IMG/VR virus record: IMGVR_UViG_3300030110_004304
Location: 1-64,000 of that record
From: a virus
Length of the DNA: 64,000 nt
Reading direction: 5' to 3' (one strand)
Below the pieces are notes generated by a model, which made no database searches, was not told the origin of the DNA, and was given only the letters and a program-made list of their open reading frames with translations. The translations under genes and the position numbers were made by a program. Below are positions 1 to 7,981 of this stretch, in pieces (position 1 is the first letter of the stretch; each line of letters opens with the position of its first letter).

Positions 1-137
1 ATATTTCATAATAATAGGATTTACACGGGGACGACGTTGCCCACGCAGAATTTAGGAAGGGTCGATGATCTTGGTACTCTCAGCGTGTGTATTCTCTTTA
101 TAAAAAAAAGAGGGGGGTATATTTTTCTTATAAATAA
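1..137 (+). pseudogene. Partial, apparently frameshifted fibre-like C-terminal remnant
   Basis: A frame open from the window edge reads IYTGTTLPTQNLGRVDD, which resembles the short module often found near the C-termini of phage fibres (Y-x-G-T-x-x-P-x-x-x-L-G-x-x-x-D). The matching continuation is in another frame: from base 87 one reads VYSLYKKKRGVYFSYK and then a stop at 135-137, as in the usual '(n)Y-x-L-Y-K-K' ending of that module. A one-base gain or two-base loss around bases 70-87 would join the two halves. Homopolymers (eight A, then six G) follow directly. This could be a decayed gene end, an assembly error at the contig edge, or coincidence. The resemblance is by eye only. Confidence 0.3.
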
Positions 138-146
138 TAAAGGGGG

Positions 147-154
147 TATATTTG
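147..154 (+). promoter_or_regulatory. TATATTTG box (Bacteroidota -7-like)
   Basis: A perfect match to the Bacteroidota TAnnTTTG -7 element, 14 nt before the ATG at 169. The preceding GGGGGTATATTT is a near repeat of bases 112-123. No clear TTTG -33 box is present, so promoter function is inferred. Confidence 0.3.
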
Positions 155-168
155 TAGAAAGCCATACT

Positions 169-339
169 ATGGAATTTATAGCACCTTTCTATTATCATAA
201 AATAAAAAAACAGATCGCAGTAGCTTTTCATGATGAAGAGAATGAAGAAGTAATAATTATTGCGTATGACACAGAAGGCACTCCTACAAATATAGAACAT
301 GTTATAATAGATAATGATTATATGGAGGAAACCTTATAG
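169..339 (+). CDS. Small hypothetical acidic protein (56 aa)
   Basis: A 56-residue frame ending in TAG. It is acidic toward the C-terminus and looks beta-rich (runs such as EEVIIIAYD and HVIIDND). I do not recognise the family. The frame is open further upstream, but that portion overlaps the fibre-like remnant and reads as non-protein. I therefore prefer the ATG at 169, which sits 14 nt after a TATATTTG box. No transmembrane segment or signal peptide is seen. It stands alone, followed by about 340 bases of non-coding DNA. Confidence 0.4.
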   Translation: MEFIAPFYYHKIKKQIAVAFHDEENEEVIIIAYDTEGTPTNIEHVIIDNDYMEETL

Positions 340-680
340 GTTTACTATATATAAGTTTTTCATGGCAAATTATCACTTAAGTTACTGACGCACAGGACAT
401 TAAACGAAATTAAGGTATCATAAACGGTTGAGCACTAGTATCATGTTTATGATAGTCCAGGGATTATGTTTAGTATGGTTACTAGTATCACAAACGTAAT
501 ACCTCATCCTCATATGGAATTTATTTAACATATGCAAGTATTACTTTATCTTTATATGTTAGTATCTAATTTGTATATTATTAGTATAAAATTTGTATAG
601 TATAATAGTTTTTTTAATATTTGTACTATAATAATTGTATATTTGCAATGTACTGGAATACAAAAAGAAGAAAAAGAAAG
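340..680. promoter_or_regulatory. Non-coding control region with inverted repeats upstream of the late gene block
   Basis: No convincing gene lies here. The first half has related short repeats built on TATCA. TATCATAAAC (416-425) is perfectly inverted at 445-454. TATCAT-GTTT-ATGATA (439-454) forms a 6-bp hairpin. ACTAGTATCA occurs twice (434-443 and 481-490). GGTAT (414-418) and ATACC (499-503) flank the array. The second half (about 540-645) is very AT-rich with TTTG at 570, 592, 620 and 642, and ends in a perfect TATATTTG box. This looks like an operator/promoter region for the rightward block. An origin role cannot be excluded. Confidence 0.5.
638..645 (+). promoter_or_regulatory. TATATTTG box upstream of the winged-helix gene
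   Basis: A perfect TAnnTTTG match 35 nt before the preferred ATG at 681. A TTTG at 620-623 lies only 14 nt upstream, shorter than the usual 19-21 nt spacing to a -33 box. If transcription starts a few bases downstream, an ATG at 648 would be almost leaderless, which supports the later start at 681. Confidence 0.4.
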
Positions 681-953
681 ATGATCACAGTTTATCTAGA
701 TACAAAGGAAAGCGTCCTCCTTAAGTCAAAGGACAAAACGTTTCACGTCTTATACTATATCTTGAATCAAACAGATATGGAGAGAAATACATGGTATGCA
801 GACAAAGAAAACAAAGAGAGAATTATGAATAAGCTAGGGATAGCACCTCCTACTTTAGCTAAGCACATTCAATCTCTAAAAGAAAGACGGTTAATATTGA
901 CAACCGAAACAAGAGGGAAGTATATGTTAAACATGAATATATTTAGCACATGA
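681..953 (+). CDS. Small winged-helix DNA-binding protein
   Basis: A 90-residue protein and the first gene of the rightward block. The segment around residues 45-85 (RIMNKLGIAPPTLAKHIQSL, then KERRLILTTETRGKYMLN) reads as a helix-turn-helix followed by a beta wing, like MarR/RepA-type winged helices. It may regulate the adjoining control region, by position only. I chose ATG 681 because it follows a purine-rich stretch and lies downstream of the TATATTTG box. An in-frame ATG at 648 would add 11 basic residues. The stop overlaps the next start (ATGA), implying translational coupling. Confidence 0.6.
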   Translation: MITVYLDTKESVLLKSKDKTFHVLYYILNQTDMERNTWYADKENKERIMNKLGIAPPTLAKHIQSLKERRLILTTETRGKYMLNMNIFST

Positions 954-1243
954 TAGAAATAATTTTAACGATATCATTATTTTGTGTAGGACTAAGGGCT
1001 ATAACAGATCCTGGAAAGGTTCTAGATTCTATAAGATATTATGTAAAAGAGAAATTACCCATATATATAGGAAAGCCAATATGCTTATGTGCTCCGTGCA
1101 TGTCGAGTGTTTGGGGGACAACAATATACTGGGTATTCTACGGAACGAGTTTACAAGATATTCCAGAATGGATATTAGTAACAATCGCAGCTTCATACGT
1201 AAATTGGTTTTTATGGGAGCTATTAATTAAAATAAGTAAATAA
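950..1243 (+). CDS. Small membrane protein with a CxCxxC cluster
   Basis: A 97-residue protein with hydrophobic segments at about residues 1-18 and 73-93. Between them is a Cys cluster (C45, C47, C50) in the context CLCAPCMSSVWG. Two membrane helices flanking a Cys-containing loop followed by S-x-W-G recall small phage membrane proteins of the DUF1360 kind, but I cannot confirm family membership. Its start overlaps the preceding stop (ATGA). Function is unknown. A holin role is possible but not supported beyond size and topology, and a better holin candidate lies at 14336-14851. Confidence 0.55.
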   Translation: MIEIILTISLFCVGLRAITDPGKVLDSIRYYVKEKLPIYIGKPICLCAPCMSSVWGTTIYWVFYGTSLQDIPEWILVTIAASYVNWFLWELLIKISK

Positions 1244-1258
1244 CAAAAAACAAGTAAA

Positions 1259-1483
1259 ATGGCAAAAGTTAAAGAAATGACAACGGCTACTGAGGTTAAA
1301 GAAAAGTCAGCAGATGCTCTTATGAAAGAGGCAGCTGAAAAGAGAGAAGCAATTAGAAAACAATGCGGAGAAGAAGTGAATGCTATTCTCGAAAAGTACG
1401 ATTGTGCTCTAACTGCTCAAATGCTCATCGGGGAGCGAGGAGCAATACCACAAGTGTTTATTATTGATGGAGGTAAACCATAG
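1259..1483 (+). CDS. Hypothetical protein, 74 aa
   Basis: A short protein with a charged helical N-terminal half (repeated Lys, Glu and Ala) and a conserved-looking C-terminal half (CGEEVNAILEKYDCALTAQM, followed by a short beta-like tail ending in GGKP). The A-rich leader ahead of the ATG, with no Shine-Dalgarno sequence, is typical of Bacteroidota. It ends in TAG and overlaps the next gene by 17 bases. I recall similar small proteins in Bacteroidota phages but can name no function. Confidence 0.55.
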   Translation: MAKVKEMTTATEVKEKSADALMKEAAEKREAIRKQCGEEVNAILEKYDCALTAQMLIGERGAIPQVFIIDGGKP

Positions 1484-1646
1484 TTATATAAGTATAGACT
1501 TCGCAGAACTAATGAAGAAGGAACTAGATGTTAGGGAGACATTTAGGGACTATCCACAAGAAGTAGAAGTGGAGTACGCAATACAAAGAAGTACTCCACT
1601 AATATTTAAATTAACTATTACTATAAAAGACAAAGATGGGAACTAA
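1467..1646 (+). CDS. Hypothetical protein, 59 aa
   Basis: A small protein, about 20% acidic, with a helical N-terminal half and a beta-like C-terminal half (TPLIFKLTITIKDKDGN). A TTG one codon upstream is an alternative start, but ATG 1467 is preferred. It overlaps the preceding gene by 17 bases and the following one by 11, so the three are probably translated together. No family is recognised. Confidence 0.45.
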   Translation: MEVNHSYISIDFAELMKKELDVRETFRDYPQEVEVEYAIQRSTPLIFKLTITIKDKDGN

Positions 1647-1995
1647 AGAAAAATTAACAGTAGCAAAAGAAATACTAGCTACTATATTTGTATCAGCTAC
1701 TGAAAGAGCTACGACATCTGGAATGAAATTTAAATATTCTAGCTATCCGGTAGACGTGGACGGCAAAAAGGGTTGGAAATTTGAAGTAATTGTGGCCCAA
1801 GCAGGATATCAACCGAGAACTGTACAAGAGTTCAGTTTTCAAAGACCAGAGAACATTGACGCCAAAAACATGGAGTATAATGTAATACTACATGTTCTTA
1901 CAGAAGTAACTCAAACTGCTCTTCTTAGCTGGTACCAACTAGGAATAATGTTAAATGTAGATGAGGAGCTTCGAACAGAAGCAAAGAACTTATGA
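1636..1995 (+). CDS. Hypothetical protein, 119 aa
   Basis: A soluble alpha/beta protein without membrane segments. Residues about 25-75 look like an antiparallel sheet (MKFKYSSYPV, KKGWKFEVIV, VQEFSFQRPE). The last 40 residues are helical (EYNVILHVLTEVTQTALLSW). It lies in the run of small genes before the terminase, with overlapping starts on both sides. No recognised family and no catalytic motif. A TATATTTG sequence at 1682-1689 lies inside the coding region, showing that this box also occurs by chance. Confidence 0.5.
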   Translation: MGTKEKLTVAKEILATIFVSATERATTSGMKFKYSSYPVDVDGKKGWKFEVIVAQAGYQPRTVQEFSFQRPENIDAKNMEYNVILHVLTEVTQTALLSWYQLGIMLNVDEELRTEAKNL

Positions 1996-2465
1996 TAAAA
2001 AAGATTATCACATTACCAACGAATGACAGCAAGATCTATAAGCAAATACTGGCCTTCTTAAACTTCATGTTAGAAATAACGCCACAAGAGAGAGAGGTAC
2101 TTTCCGAACTTATTAGATTGAACCACGAGTATGAGGCTTTGCCTGTAGAGAAGCGGGCAAAGTTCATACTATCTACTGACATGCGTAAAGAAACCAGGGA
2201 GCTACTGCAACTAGAAGAAAAACATTTTAACGGGGTAATCTCTAGGTTAAAAAAGAAAAAGTTTTTAGGAAAACCTATTTTAAATGAAAAAAATATAATA
2301 CATTCAGAGTTGTTGTTTAAACCAGATTCTGAAGGATTCAGAATAGAAATAACATTAAAAAATACTCCAAATGTGTCCTACCAAAAAAAGTCTGTTGAGC
2401 TTCCTCCAGAAGAAGAGCCCGAGCAAGTTGAAGTTACTATCGACTTACCTCAAAAAGAAGAATGA
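1992..2465 (+). CDS. Hypothetical protein with possible winged-helix core, 157 aa
   Basis: The N-terminal 60 residues are helical (LAFLNFMLEITPQEREVLSE, then EYEALPVEKRAKF). Residues about 60-110 (ETRELLQLEEKHFNGVISRL, then KKKKFLGKPI) read like a helix-turn-helix with a following wing. The tail after residue 130 is acidic, Pro/Glu-rich and probably disordered. Placement just ahead of the HU-like and terminase genes suggests a DNA-binding or packaging role, but this is inference. Starts and stops overlap by ATGA on both sides. Confidence 0.5.
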   Translation: MIKKIITLPTNDSKIYKQILAFLNFMLEITPQEREVLSELIRLNHEYEALPVEKRAKFILSTDMRKETRELLQLEEKHFNGVISRLKKKKFLGKPILNEKNIIHSELLFKPDSEGFRIEITLKNTPNVSYQKKSVELPPEEEPEQVEVTIDLPQKEE

Positions 2466-2719
2466 GCAAACAGAAAAAAATATTAAACGAAATAGCAAAA
2501 AAGAATAACATCCCTATTACAGTAGCTGAAGAAATTTATTATCTTTTTACTAGAATGATTGCGGATACAATAAGTGATAAGGATAAGAAAACAGATGGTT
2601 TGTTTGATGCAGAAAAATTTAAAACTATACACATAGGCAACTTTGGAAAGTTTAAACCGAATACTAGAAACATAAGACATGCTAACTATTGCATAACAAA
2701 AAAGAAAGATGAGAATTAA
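2462..2719 (+). CDS. HU/IHF-like DNA-binding protein
   Basis: An 85-residue protein with the layout of the HU/IHF family. Two N-terminal helices (ILNEIAKKNNIPITVAEEIY onwards) resemble HU's first helices, and a strand carries IHIGNFGKFKPN, matching the HU signature G-x-F-G-x-F. The usual DNA-binding arm and C-terminal helix are shortened to about 15 basic residues, so bending activity is uncertain. Crassvirales are known to encode IHF-like proteins. Its place immediately before the terminase genes suggests a role in packaging or late transcription (inference). Confidence 0.6.
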   Translation: MSKQKKILNEIAKKNNIPITVAEEIYYLFTRMIADTISDKDKKTDGLFDAEKFKTIHIGNFGKFKPNTRNIRHANYCITKKKDEN

Positions 2720-3230
2720 CTTTGAAAATAACTTTTGGGATGAATTTCCTGAACTTAAAATACCTAGTAAGTTTAATGAGTTATATTCTGCAGATACCTC
2801 AAAAGACAAAAAGAAAAGCTCACGGATCATGTGGGCTTTGCATTTACATAGCCATCCTGAATCTAAATTATACAACCTTCCAGAAAAAGAAGACGTCATA
2901 GCTAGAGACTTTATTAAAGAAAAAGATTTTAAATGGGAAACCTACTCAGAACATTTAGAGTTATATAAGAATGTAGTGTTGACACCTGCAGAACGAGCTC
3001 TACAGAATTGGGATGAGATAATGGCCCTAAGAGACAAAGGAGTGAAAGAATTTTATATTGAAGCTATTGAAGATAGAGATCCAGATATTATTTTAAAACT
3101 AGACAAAGCATTAGCACAAACACCAAAAATGTTCGACGATTTCAAAAGGATTAAACAATCTTATGAGGAAGAGAAGACTAGAAAGAAAGGAACCAGGATA
3201 CAATCGTTATCAGACTCAGATGAAATATGA
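2709..3230 (+). CDS. Candidate terminase small subunit
   Basis: A 173-residue, mostly helical, charged protein directly ahead of the large terminase, with an ATGA overlap. Its size, helical content (ERALQNWDEIMALRDKGVKE and onwards) and Lys/Arg/Asp-rich C-terminal tail fit a small terminase subunit. I see no diagnostic DNA-binding motif and the call rests on position. It may instead be a conserved crAss-like protein of unknown function. It overlaps the preceding gene by 11 bases. Confidence 0.4.
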   Translation: MRINFENNFWDEFPELKIPSKFNELYSADTSKDKKKSSRIMWALHLHSHPESKLYNLPEKEDVIARDFIKEKDFKWETYSEHLELYKNVVLTPAERALQNWDEIMALRDKGVKEFYIEAIEDRDPDIILKLDKALAQTPKMFDDFKRIKQSYEEEKTRKKGTRIQSLSDSDEI

Positions 3231-5398
3231 TTAGTAATGAAAACTATATACTGAAAGAAATACCCAACTACCATCCTGAACTGGAGTACTACGAGCGGAT
3301 AACATTCTGGCAAATTCAGAAAAGAAGATGTATTGAAGGATATTGGGTTGGTGGGAAATGGATGCCGGGGCCTCTATATTATTATGTAAATTTCCATAAG
3401 ATTTTATTTGAAGATGATTCGTCAGTTGCACAGGCTCTTGGGTTGCCTTGGCTTAGAGATATTGACTGGGAGCTGTTTCTTTGCTATGAAGAGTGCAGGG
3501 GATTTTCTGGATTTTCTGAAGATGAGTTGCATACTTGCGACAGAAGATATGGGCCCGAAAAAGAATTGTCTATTCAATTGGGCAGGATAACAAAAGAAGA
3601 AGCCGAATCTAAAAAATATATTCCCGCAAGAGATTACCTCAACAAGATACACGATAAAGCATTAGGAAAACCATTATATAAAAATAACTCTAAGCATTTT
3701 ATAAGTATACAATCTAGGGGTGGGGGTAAGTCTTATGCTTCTTCTGGCCTATCAAATCATAACTATCTTTTTGATGGGGCTACAGATTATGATAACTATC
3801 TTAAAAGAAAAAAGGCTAAAGAATATATAGCTTCTGATACTATTATCGGGGCCATCGATACTAAGTATACTGAACCATTAATTAAAAAATGTAAAGCAGC
3901 TTTTGAACATTACGCCGGATCATATAGGATTGGCGACGAGTTTTATCCATCCCCACTTATGGTAGGATATACTGGCTCACTAGCACCTAACAGAGAGTAC
4001 ACATCCAAAACCGGATCTTTATTACGACACAGAACTTTTAAAGATAATCCGCTAGCAGCAAATGGTACACGTCCCAACTTATGTATCCTGGATGAGATTG
4101 GGTTCATGAGTAATATAAAAGAAGCCTGGGGAGCAATTGAAGCAACACAAGCTTCTAAGCAGAAAAAGAATTTAGTTATATGGGCTTTAGGAACAGGGGG
4201 ACTTGTTTCAGGACAAGCAGCTCTATATGCAGAATCTATCTTCAGAAATCCTTCAGAATATAACTGCATTACCTTTAATGATGAGTACGAAAACAGAGGG
4301 ACGATAGGTTATTTTGTACCGTACTGGAAAACACTTAATGAATTTAAAAAGGGGCCTAACAAAGAGACAGATGAGGTTAAAGCACGGATGTATATAAAAT
4401 CTAGAAGAGATTCTGCTAAAAAAGCAAATGATCCTTCAGTATATCATACAGAAATAATAAATGGTCCTATTCTACCATCAGAAGCATTCTTAGTTGTAGA
4501 AGGAGCGTACTTTCCAACATTATTATTAAAAGAACAATTATCAGAATTAGAAGGAGGAAAATATAAAAAATATCAAGAAGGATCTTTTAAAGGTTCTTTA
4601 TTATATACTAAGGATGATACTATAGATTTTAACACAATACAAGGAGCTCAGCCAATAAAGAACTTCCCACTATCAAAAGGAGAAGATAAAAAAGGAGCTG
4701 TAGAACTTTGGGTTAAACCACAAAAAAATGATGAGGGAGTAATTCCTTACGGAACATACATAGGAGGAATGGATGTTGTAGATAAGGCAAGAAGTACCAC
4801 AGACTCACTACCTTCTATCCTTATAATGAATAGATATACACGACAGATAGTAGCAGAATACACAGGACGAACTGACGATCCTAACGAATTTTATGAAGTT
4901 TGTAGGAAATTATTACTGTATTATAATGCCACAGGCATGTACGAACAAAACCTTCCTGGCCTTTTTACGTACTTTGAAAAGAATAAATGCTTATATTTAC
5001 TGGCAGATACTCCCTATCAACTACGTAATTCTGATACTTATAGACAAGGGACTAATACTTCTAAAGGTATTAATGCTTCAGGGAAAGTAAATCAAACTGC
5101 AAGAGATTTTATTAAATCTTGGTTATTAGAGAAGGTATCAGAAAACTCAGAGAAGAGAGTGATAGAAACAATATACTCTCCAGCTTTGGTAAAAGAACTC
5201 ATCATGTGGAACCAATATGGTAACTTTGATAGAGTATCTTCTTTAGGAATGTTACTGTGGCATGACGCCACAACTAGAAGACAGACAGAAAAAAGAAGAG
5301 AAGAAACTAAAGGATTTTTAGACGATCCTTACTGGGATAAGATGGGAGTAAAGAAAAAGAAGCCTTTTTATAAGGGAACTTCAAGTTTTTATAATTAA
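3227..5398 (+). CDS. terL: Terminase large subunit (packaging ATPase/nuclease)
   Basis: The motor that cuts concatemeric DNA and pumps it through the portal. The ATPase domain has a Walker A-like loop at residues 163-169 (SRGGGKS) and a Walker B at about 285-290 (LCILDE, with D289 and catalytic E290). The C-terminal RNase H-like nuclease begins near residue 512 with an acidic metal ligand at D516 (GGMDVVDK) and further acidic residues downstream. At 723 residues it is longer than the common 450-600, as usual for crAss-like phages. The first 60 residues (WQIQKRRCIEGYW, MPGPLYYYVN) are also typical of that group. It begins in an ATGA overlap and is followed by the portal gene. Confidence 0.93.
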   Translation: MISNENYILKEIPNYHPELEYYERITFWQIQKRRCIEGYWVGGKWMPGPLYYYVNFHKILFEDDSSVAQALGLPWLRDIDWELFLCYEECRGFSGFSEDELHTCDRRYGPEKELSIQLGRITKEEAESKKYIPARDYLNKIHDKALGKPLYKNNSKHFISIQSRGGGKSYASSGLSNHNYLFDGATDYDNYLKRKKAKEYIASDTIIGAIDTKYTEPLIKKCKAAFEHYAGSYRIGDEFYPSPLMVGYTGSLAPNREYTSKTGSLLRHRTFKDNPLAANGTRPNLCILDEIGFMSNIKEAWGAIEATQASKQKKNLVIWALGTGGLVSGQAALYAESIFRNPSEYNCITFNDEYENRGTIGYFVPYWKTLNEFKKGPNKETDEVKARMYIKSRRDSAKKANDPSVYHTEIINGPILPSEAFLVVEGAYFPTLLLKEQLSELEGGKYKKYQEGSFKGSLLYTKDDTIDFNTIQGAQPIKNFPLSKGEDKKGAVELWVKPQKNDEGVIPYGTYIGGMDVVDKARSTTDSLPSILIMNRYTRQIVAEYTGRTDDPNEFYEVCRKLLLYYNATGMYEQNLPGLFTYFEKNKCLYLLADTPYQLRNSDTYRQGTNTSKGINASGKVNQTARDFIKSWLLEKVSENSEKRVIETIYSPALVKELIMWNQYGNFDRVSSLGMLLWHDATTRRQTEKRREETKGFLDDPYWDKMGVKKKKPFYKGTSSFYN

Positions 5399-5403
5399 AT
5401 TTG
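5396..5403 (+). promoter_or_regulatory. TAAATTTG box before the portal gene
   Basis: A TAnnTTTG match overlapping the last bases of the terminase gene, 20 nt before the portal ATG. No clear -33 TTTG. It may give the portal gene its own start of transcription. Confidence 0.3.
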
Positions 5404-5423
5404 CATATTAACAAAAAAACATT

Positions 5424-7886
5424 ATGAGCCAAGATTCGCCAAAGATGCAACCATATATCAATTTTCCCAGACAGAAATTATCTGACAAAAAAAAGGACGA
5501 GAAGTGGTACAAGAAGAACGTAGAATTTGCTGCTAACATATTAGTTTCAGACTACAACTTAAGAGAAAACTTTGTAAACAAAAGAACAAATTATAATCTA
5601 AGATCAAACATAATAAACTCTAGAGACTTTGAAAAGTTTATTAATCCAGATGGTTTAGATTTAGAATCGCTTCCTGCAAGCTTCCAACACATTGGAATAG
5701 AAAATAGCAAAATAAATTTACTAGTAGGAGAATATTCAAAAAGAAGAAAAGAGTATAGAGCATATTTATCAGCCACAGACGAAGAAGGCATTACAAGAAA
5801 AGAAACAGAATTAAAAAGCCAACTAGATGCGGAGCTCATGGAAATCATCCAGACAACATCTATCTCAGAAGAAGAAGTACAAAAAAGATTACAAGAATTT
5901 GAGAAGTATCAAAAATATGACTATCAAGATATCGCTGAAATCACTGCTAACAAAATTCTCAAACGTGAGTACAAAGAGCAAGATTTGGGTTTCTTATTTA
6001 ATAGAACTTTTGAAGATTTATTGGTAGGAGGAGAACAAATTGTTTATTGCGGCGTACTTGGTGGCGAGCCCGTAATGCGAAGAGTGAATCCTATGAATCT
6101 ATATACTATGGGTGGAAACTCTATGTTTATAGAAGATTCTGACATTATAGTTGAATATGGTTATCAATCAGTTGGTCAAGTAATAGATGACTATTGGGAT
6201 GAGCTAAAAGAAAAAGACGTAGAGTTTTTAGAAACAGGAGCAAGTGATTCTAGTGAAACCAGTACTTTAGGATTAAATAGAGATATATCTGTTTTTGATT
6301 ACTATGGTGAAGAACAGGCCTTATCTATTTTTAAACCTAATGAAATGGGATTAAGAACTTTTGCAGGAGCTTTCGATACTTATGGAAATGTAAGAGTTCT
6401 TAAAGCTTCTTGGAGATCTAGAAGAAAGATAGGAAAAAGAAAATACTACGATGAAGATGGTGAAGTGCAGTATGATTTTGTAGCAGAAGATTATGAAATA
6501 AAAAAAGATTTAGGAGAAGAAGTAAAATGGATGTGGGTTAATGAGTGGTTACAAGCAACTCAGATTGCAGATGATATTTTTGTATCAATGGGACCAGTTC
6601 CTTTTGCATCTAAATCTATGGTGAATCGTTCTAAAGGAACGCCTCCTTACATAGGATCAGTAAACAGCACTAATGATTATAGAGTTCAATCTCTTACTGA
6701 TATCATAAAGCCTTTAGCTTATTCATATGATATTGCTTATTATAAAAGAGAATTAGAAATTGCAACTTATAAAGGAAACTTTGCTGCAATTAATGCGTCT
6801 ATGATACCTTCAGGATGGGAACCTAAAGAATGGATTAAATATGCTACAGTAAATAAAATAGCTTGGTTAGATCCTACATCTGAAATCCTTAAAGGACCGT
6901 CTCAAGGAAAATCTGCAGGAGCATTTAATACATTAACTGCTACCAGTGTCCCAGTGGGAGATCCTTCAACTATTCAACTATATACTAATTTATTATTAGA
7001 AATTGAAGCTACTCTAGGAAAACTAGCAGGAGTTACAGGAGCAAGAGAAGGACAAATACAAAACCGTGAAGCTGTAGGAAATGTTAATAGAGAAGTTACT
7101 CAGACATCTCATATTACTGAAAAATGGTTTACTATAGATGCTAACTTCCGTAAGAGAGCAATGACTAAATTCTTAGAGTGTTGTAAGTTTGCTTATAAAA
7201 AGAATCCTAAAAAGGGTCAGTTCTTATTGGATGACATGGGACAAGTAATGGTCCAGAACTTTAATGAGTTTTGTTTATCTGATTATGATATACATATTTC
7301 TAACTCTACTGCTGATACTGAATTATTCAACGAACTGAAAGCATTATCGCAAGCGGCTATCCAAAATGGTCAAGCTACTATTTCAGATTTAGTTGCTATA
7401 TCACAATCAGAATCTGTCCAGGAGATATCCAGAAAACTACAAGATTCTGCTGAAAAGATTAAAGAGCAACAACAAGAGATGCAAGAGAAACAATTGCAAC
7501 AACAGCAGCAAGCTGCTCAAATGGCTCAACAAACTGCTCAAGCTCAAATGGAACATGAAGCTATGGAAGCTGAAAAAGATCGACAAGTAAAGTATGCAGA
7601 CATACAAGCTAAGTTGGATATTGCAAATATGAAAGAGATAGCTTCGGATGTTCGAGATAGTAGAAAAGATAATAGAGATAGAGATAGTGACAATAATGGT
7701 ATTGATGATGTATTAGATCTTAGAAGAACTGATGTAGATGAAAACTTTAAAAATGATACAATTAGTATTAGAGAAGGAGAACTGCAAGAAAAGATAAGAA
7801 AGAATAAAGCAGATGAAGCTATTAAAAGAGCTTCTTTAGGATTAAAAAAACAAGAAGAGAAGCAAAAAAAGAAAAGTGAAAAATAA
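5424..7886 (+). CDS. Portal protein
   Basis: The dodecameric ring at the capsid vertex through which DNA enters and leaves. The call rests on position between terminase and scaffold/capsid, the 820-residue length, and the crAss-type sequence (for example TDIIKPLAYSYDIAYYKREL near 430 and LLLEIEATLGKLAGVTGARE near 525). Residues about 680-715 form a Gln-rich coiled coil (EQQQEMQEKQLQQQQQ). Residues 754-765 (DSDNNGIDDVLD) match an EF-hand/TSP3-like calcium loop with ligands at positions 1, 3, 5, 9 and 12. The last 50 residues are strongly basic. The C-terminal barrel/coiled coil may project into the head. Confidence 0.88.
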   Translation: MSQDSPKMQPYINFPRQKLSDKKKDEKWYKKNVEFAANILVSDYNLRENFVNKRTNYNLRSNIINSRDFEKFINPDGLDLESLPASFQHIGIENSKINLLVGEYSKRRKEYRAYLSATDEEGITRKETELKSQLDAELMEIIQTTSISEEEVQKRLQEFEKYQKYDYQDIAEITANKILKREYKEQDLGFLFNRTFEDLLVGGEQIVYCGVLGGEPVMRRVNPMNLYTMGGNSMFIEDSDIIVEYGYQSVGQVIDDYWDELKEKDVEFLETGASDSSETSTLGLNRDISVFDYYGEEQALSIFKPNEMGLRTFAGAFDTYGNVRVLKASWRSRRKIGKRKYYDEDGEVQYDFVAEDYEIKKDLGEEVKWMWVNEWLQATQIADDIFVSMGPVPFASKSMVNRSKGTPPYIGSVNSTNDYRVQSLTDIIKPLAYSYDIAYYKRELEIATYKGNFAAINASMIPSGWEPKEWIKYATVNKIAWLDPTSEILKGPSQGKSAGAFNTLTATSVPVGDPSTIQLYTNLLLEIEATLGKLAGVTGAREGQIQNREAVGNVNREVTQTSHITEKWFTIDANFRKRAMTKFLECCKFAYKKNPKKGQFLLDDMGQVMVQNFNEFCLSDYDIHISNSTADTELFNELKALSQAAIQNGQATISDLVAISQSESVQEISRKLQDSAEKIKEQQQEMQEKQLQQQQQAAQMAQQTAQAQMEHEAMEAEKDRQVKYADIQAKLDIANMKEIASDVRDSRKDNRDRDSDNNGIDDVLDLRRTDVDENFKNDTISIREGELQEKIRKNKADEAIKRASLGLKKQEEKQKKKSEK

Positions 7887-7981
7887 AATAAAGCTATAGT
7901 ATTATAGTATTTTTATAATAAAATATTGATTATAGTTTATAAAAAAAATTTTAATATTGTAAATAAATAAAGACAGCGAAT

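Noticed and set aside
20-100. GC-richer stretch considered as a tRNA or structured RNA
   Set aside because: No cloverleaf or T-arm consensus could be drawn on either strand. The fibre-like reading is a better explanation.
982-1230. Alternative + strand frame inside the CxCxxC membrane protein gene
   Set aside because: The translation has no coherent pattern, whereas the main frame has two clear membrane helices and overlaps its neighbours in ATGA style.
950-1243. Holin call for the small CxCxxC membrane protein
   Set aside because: Only size and hydrophobicity support it. Two better holin candidates exist and the Cys-containing loop is not a holin feature.
7887-7981. AT-only inverted repeats between portal and scaffold considered as a terminator
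   Set aside because: Stems are short and entirely A/T, expected by chance at this composition. No stable hairpin with T-run.
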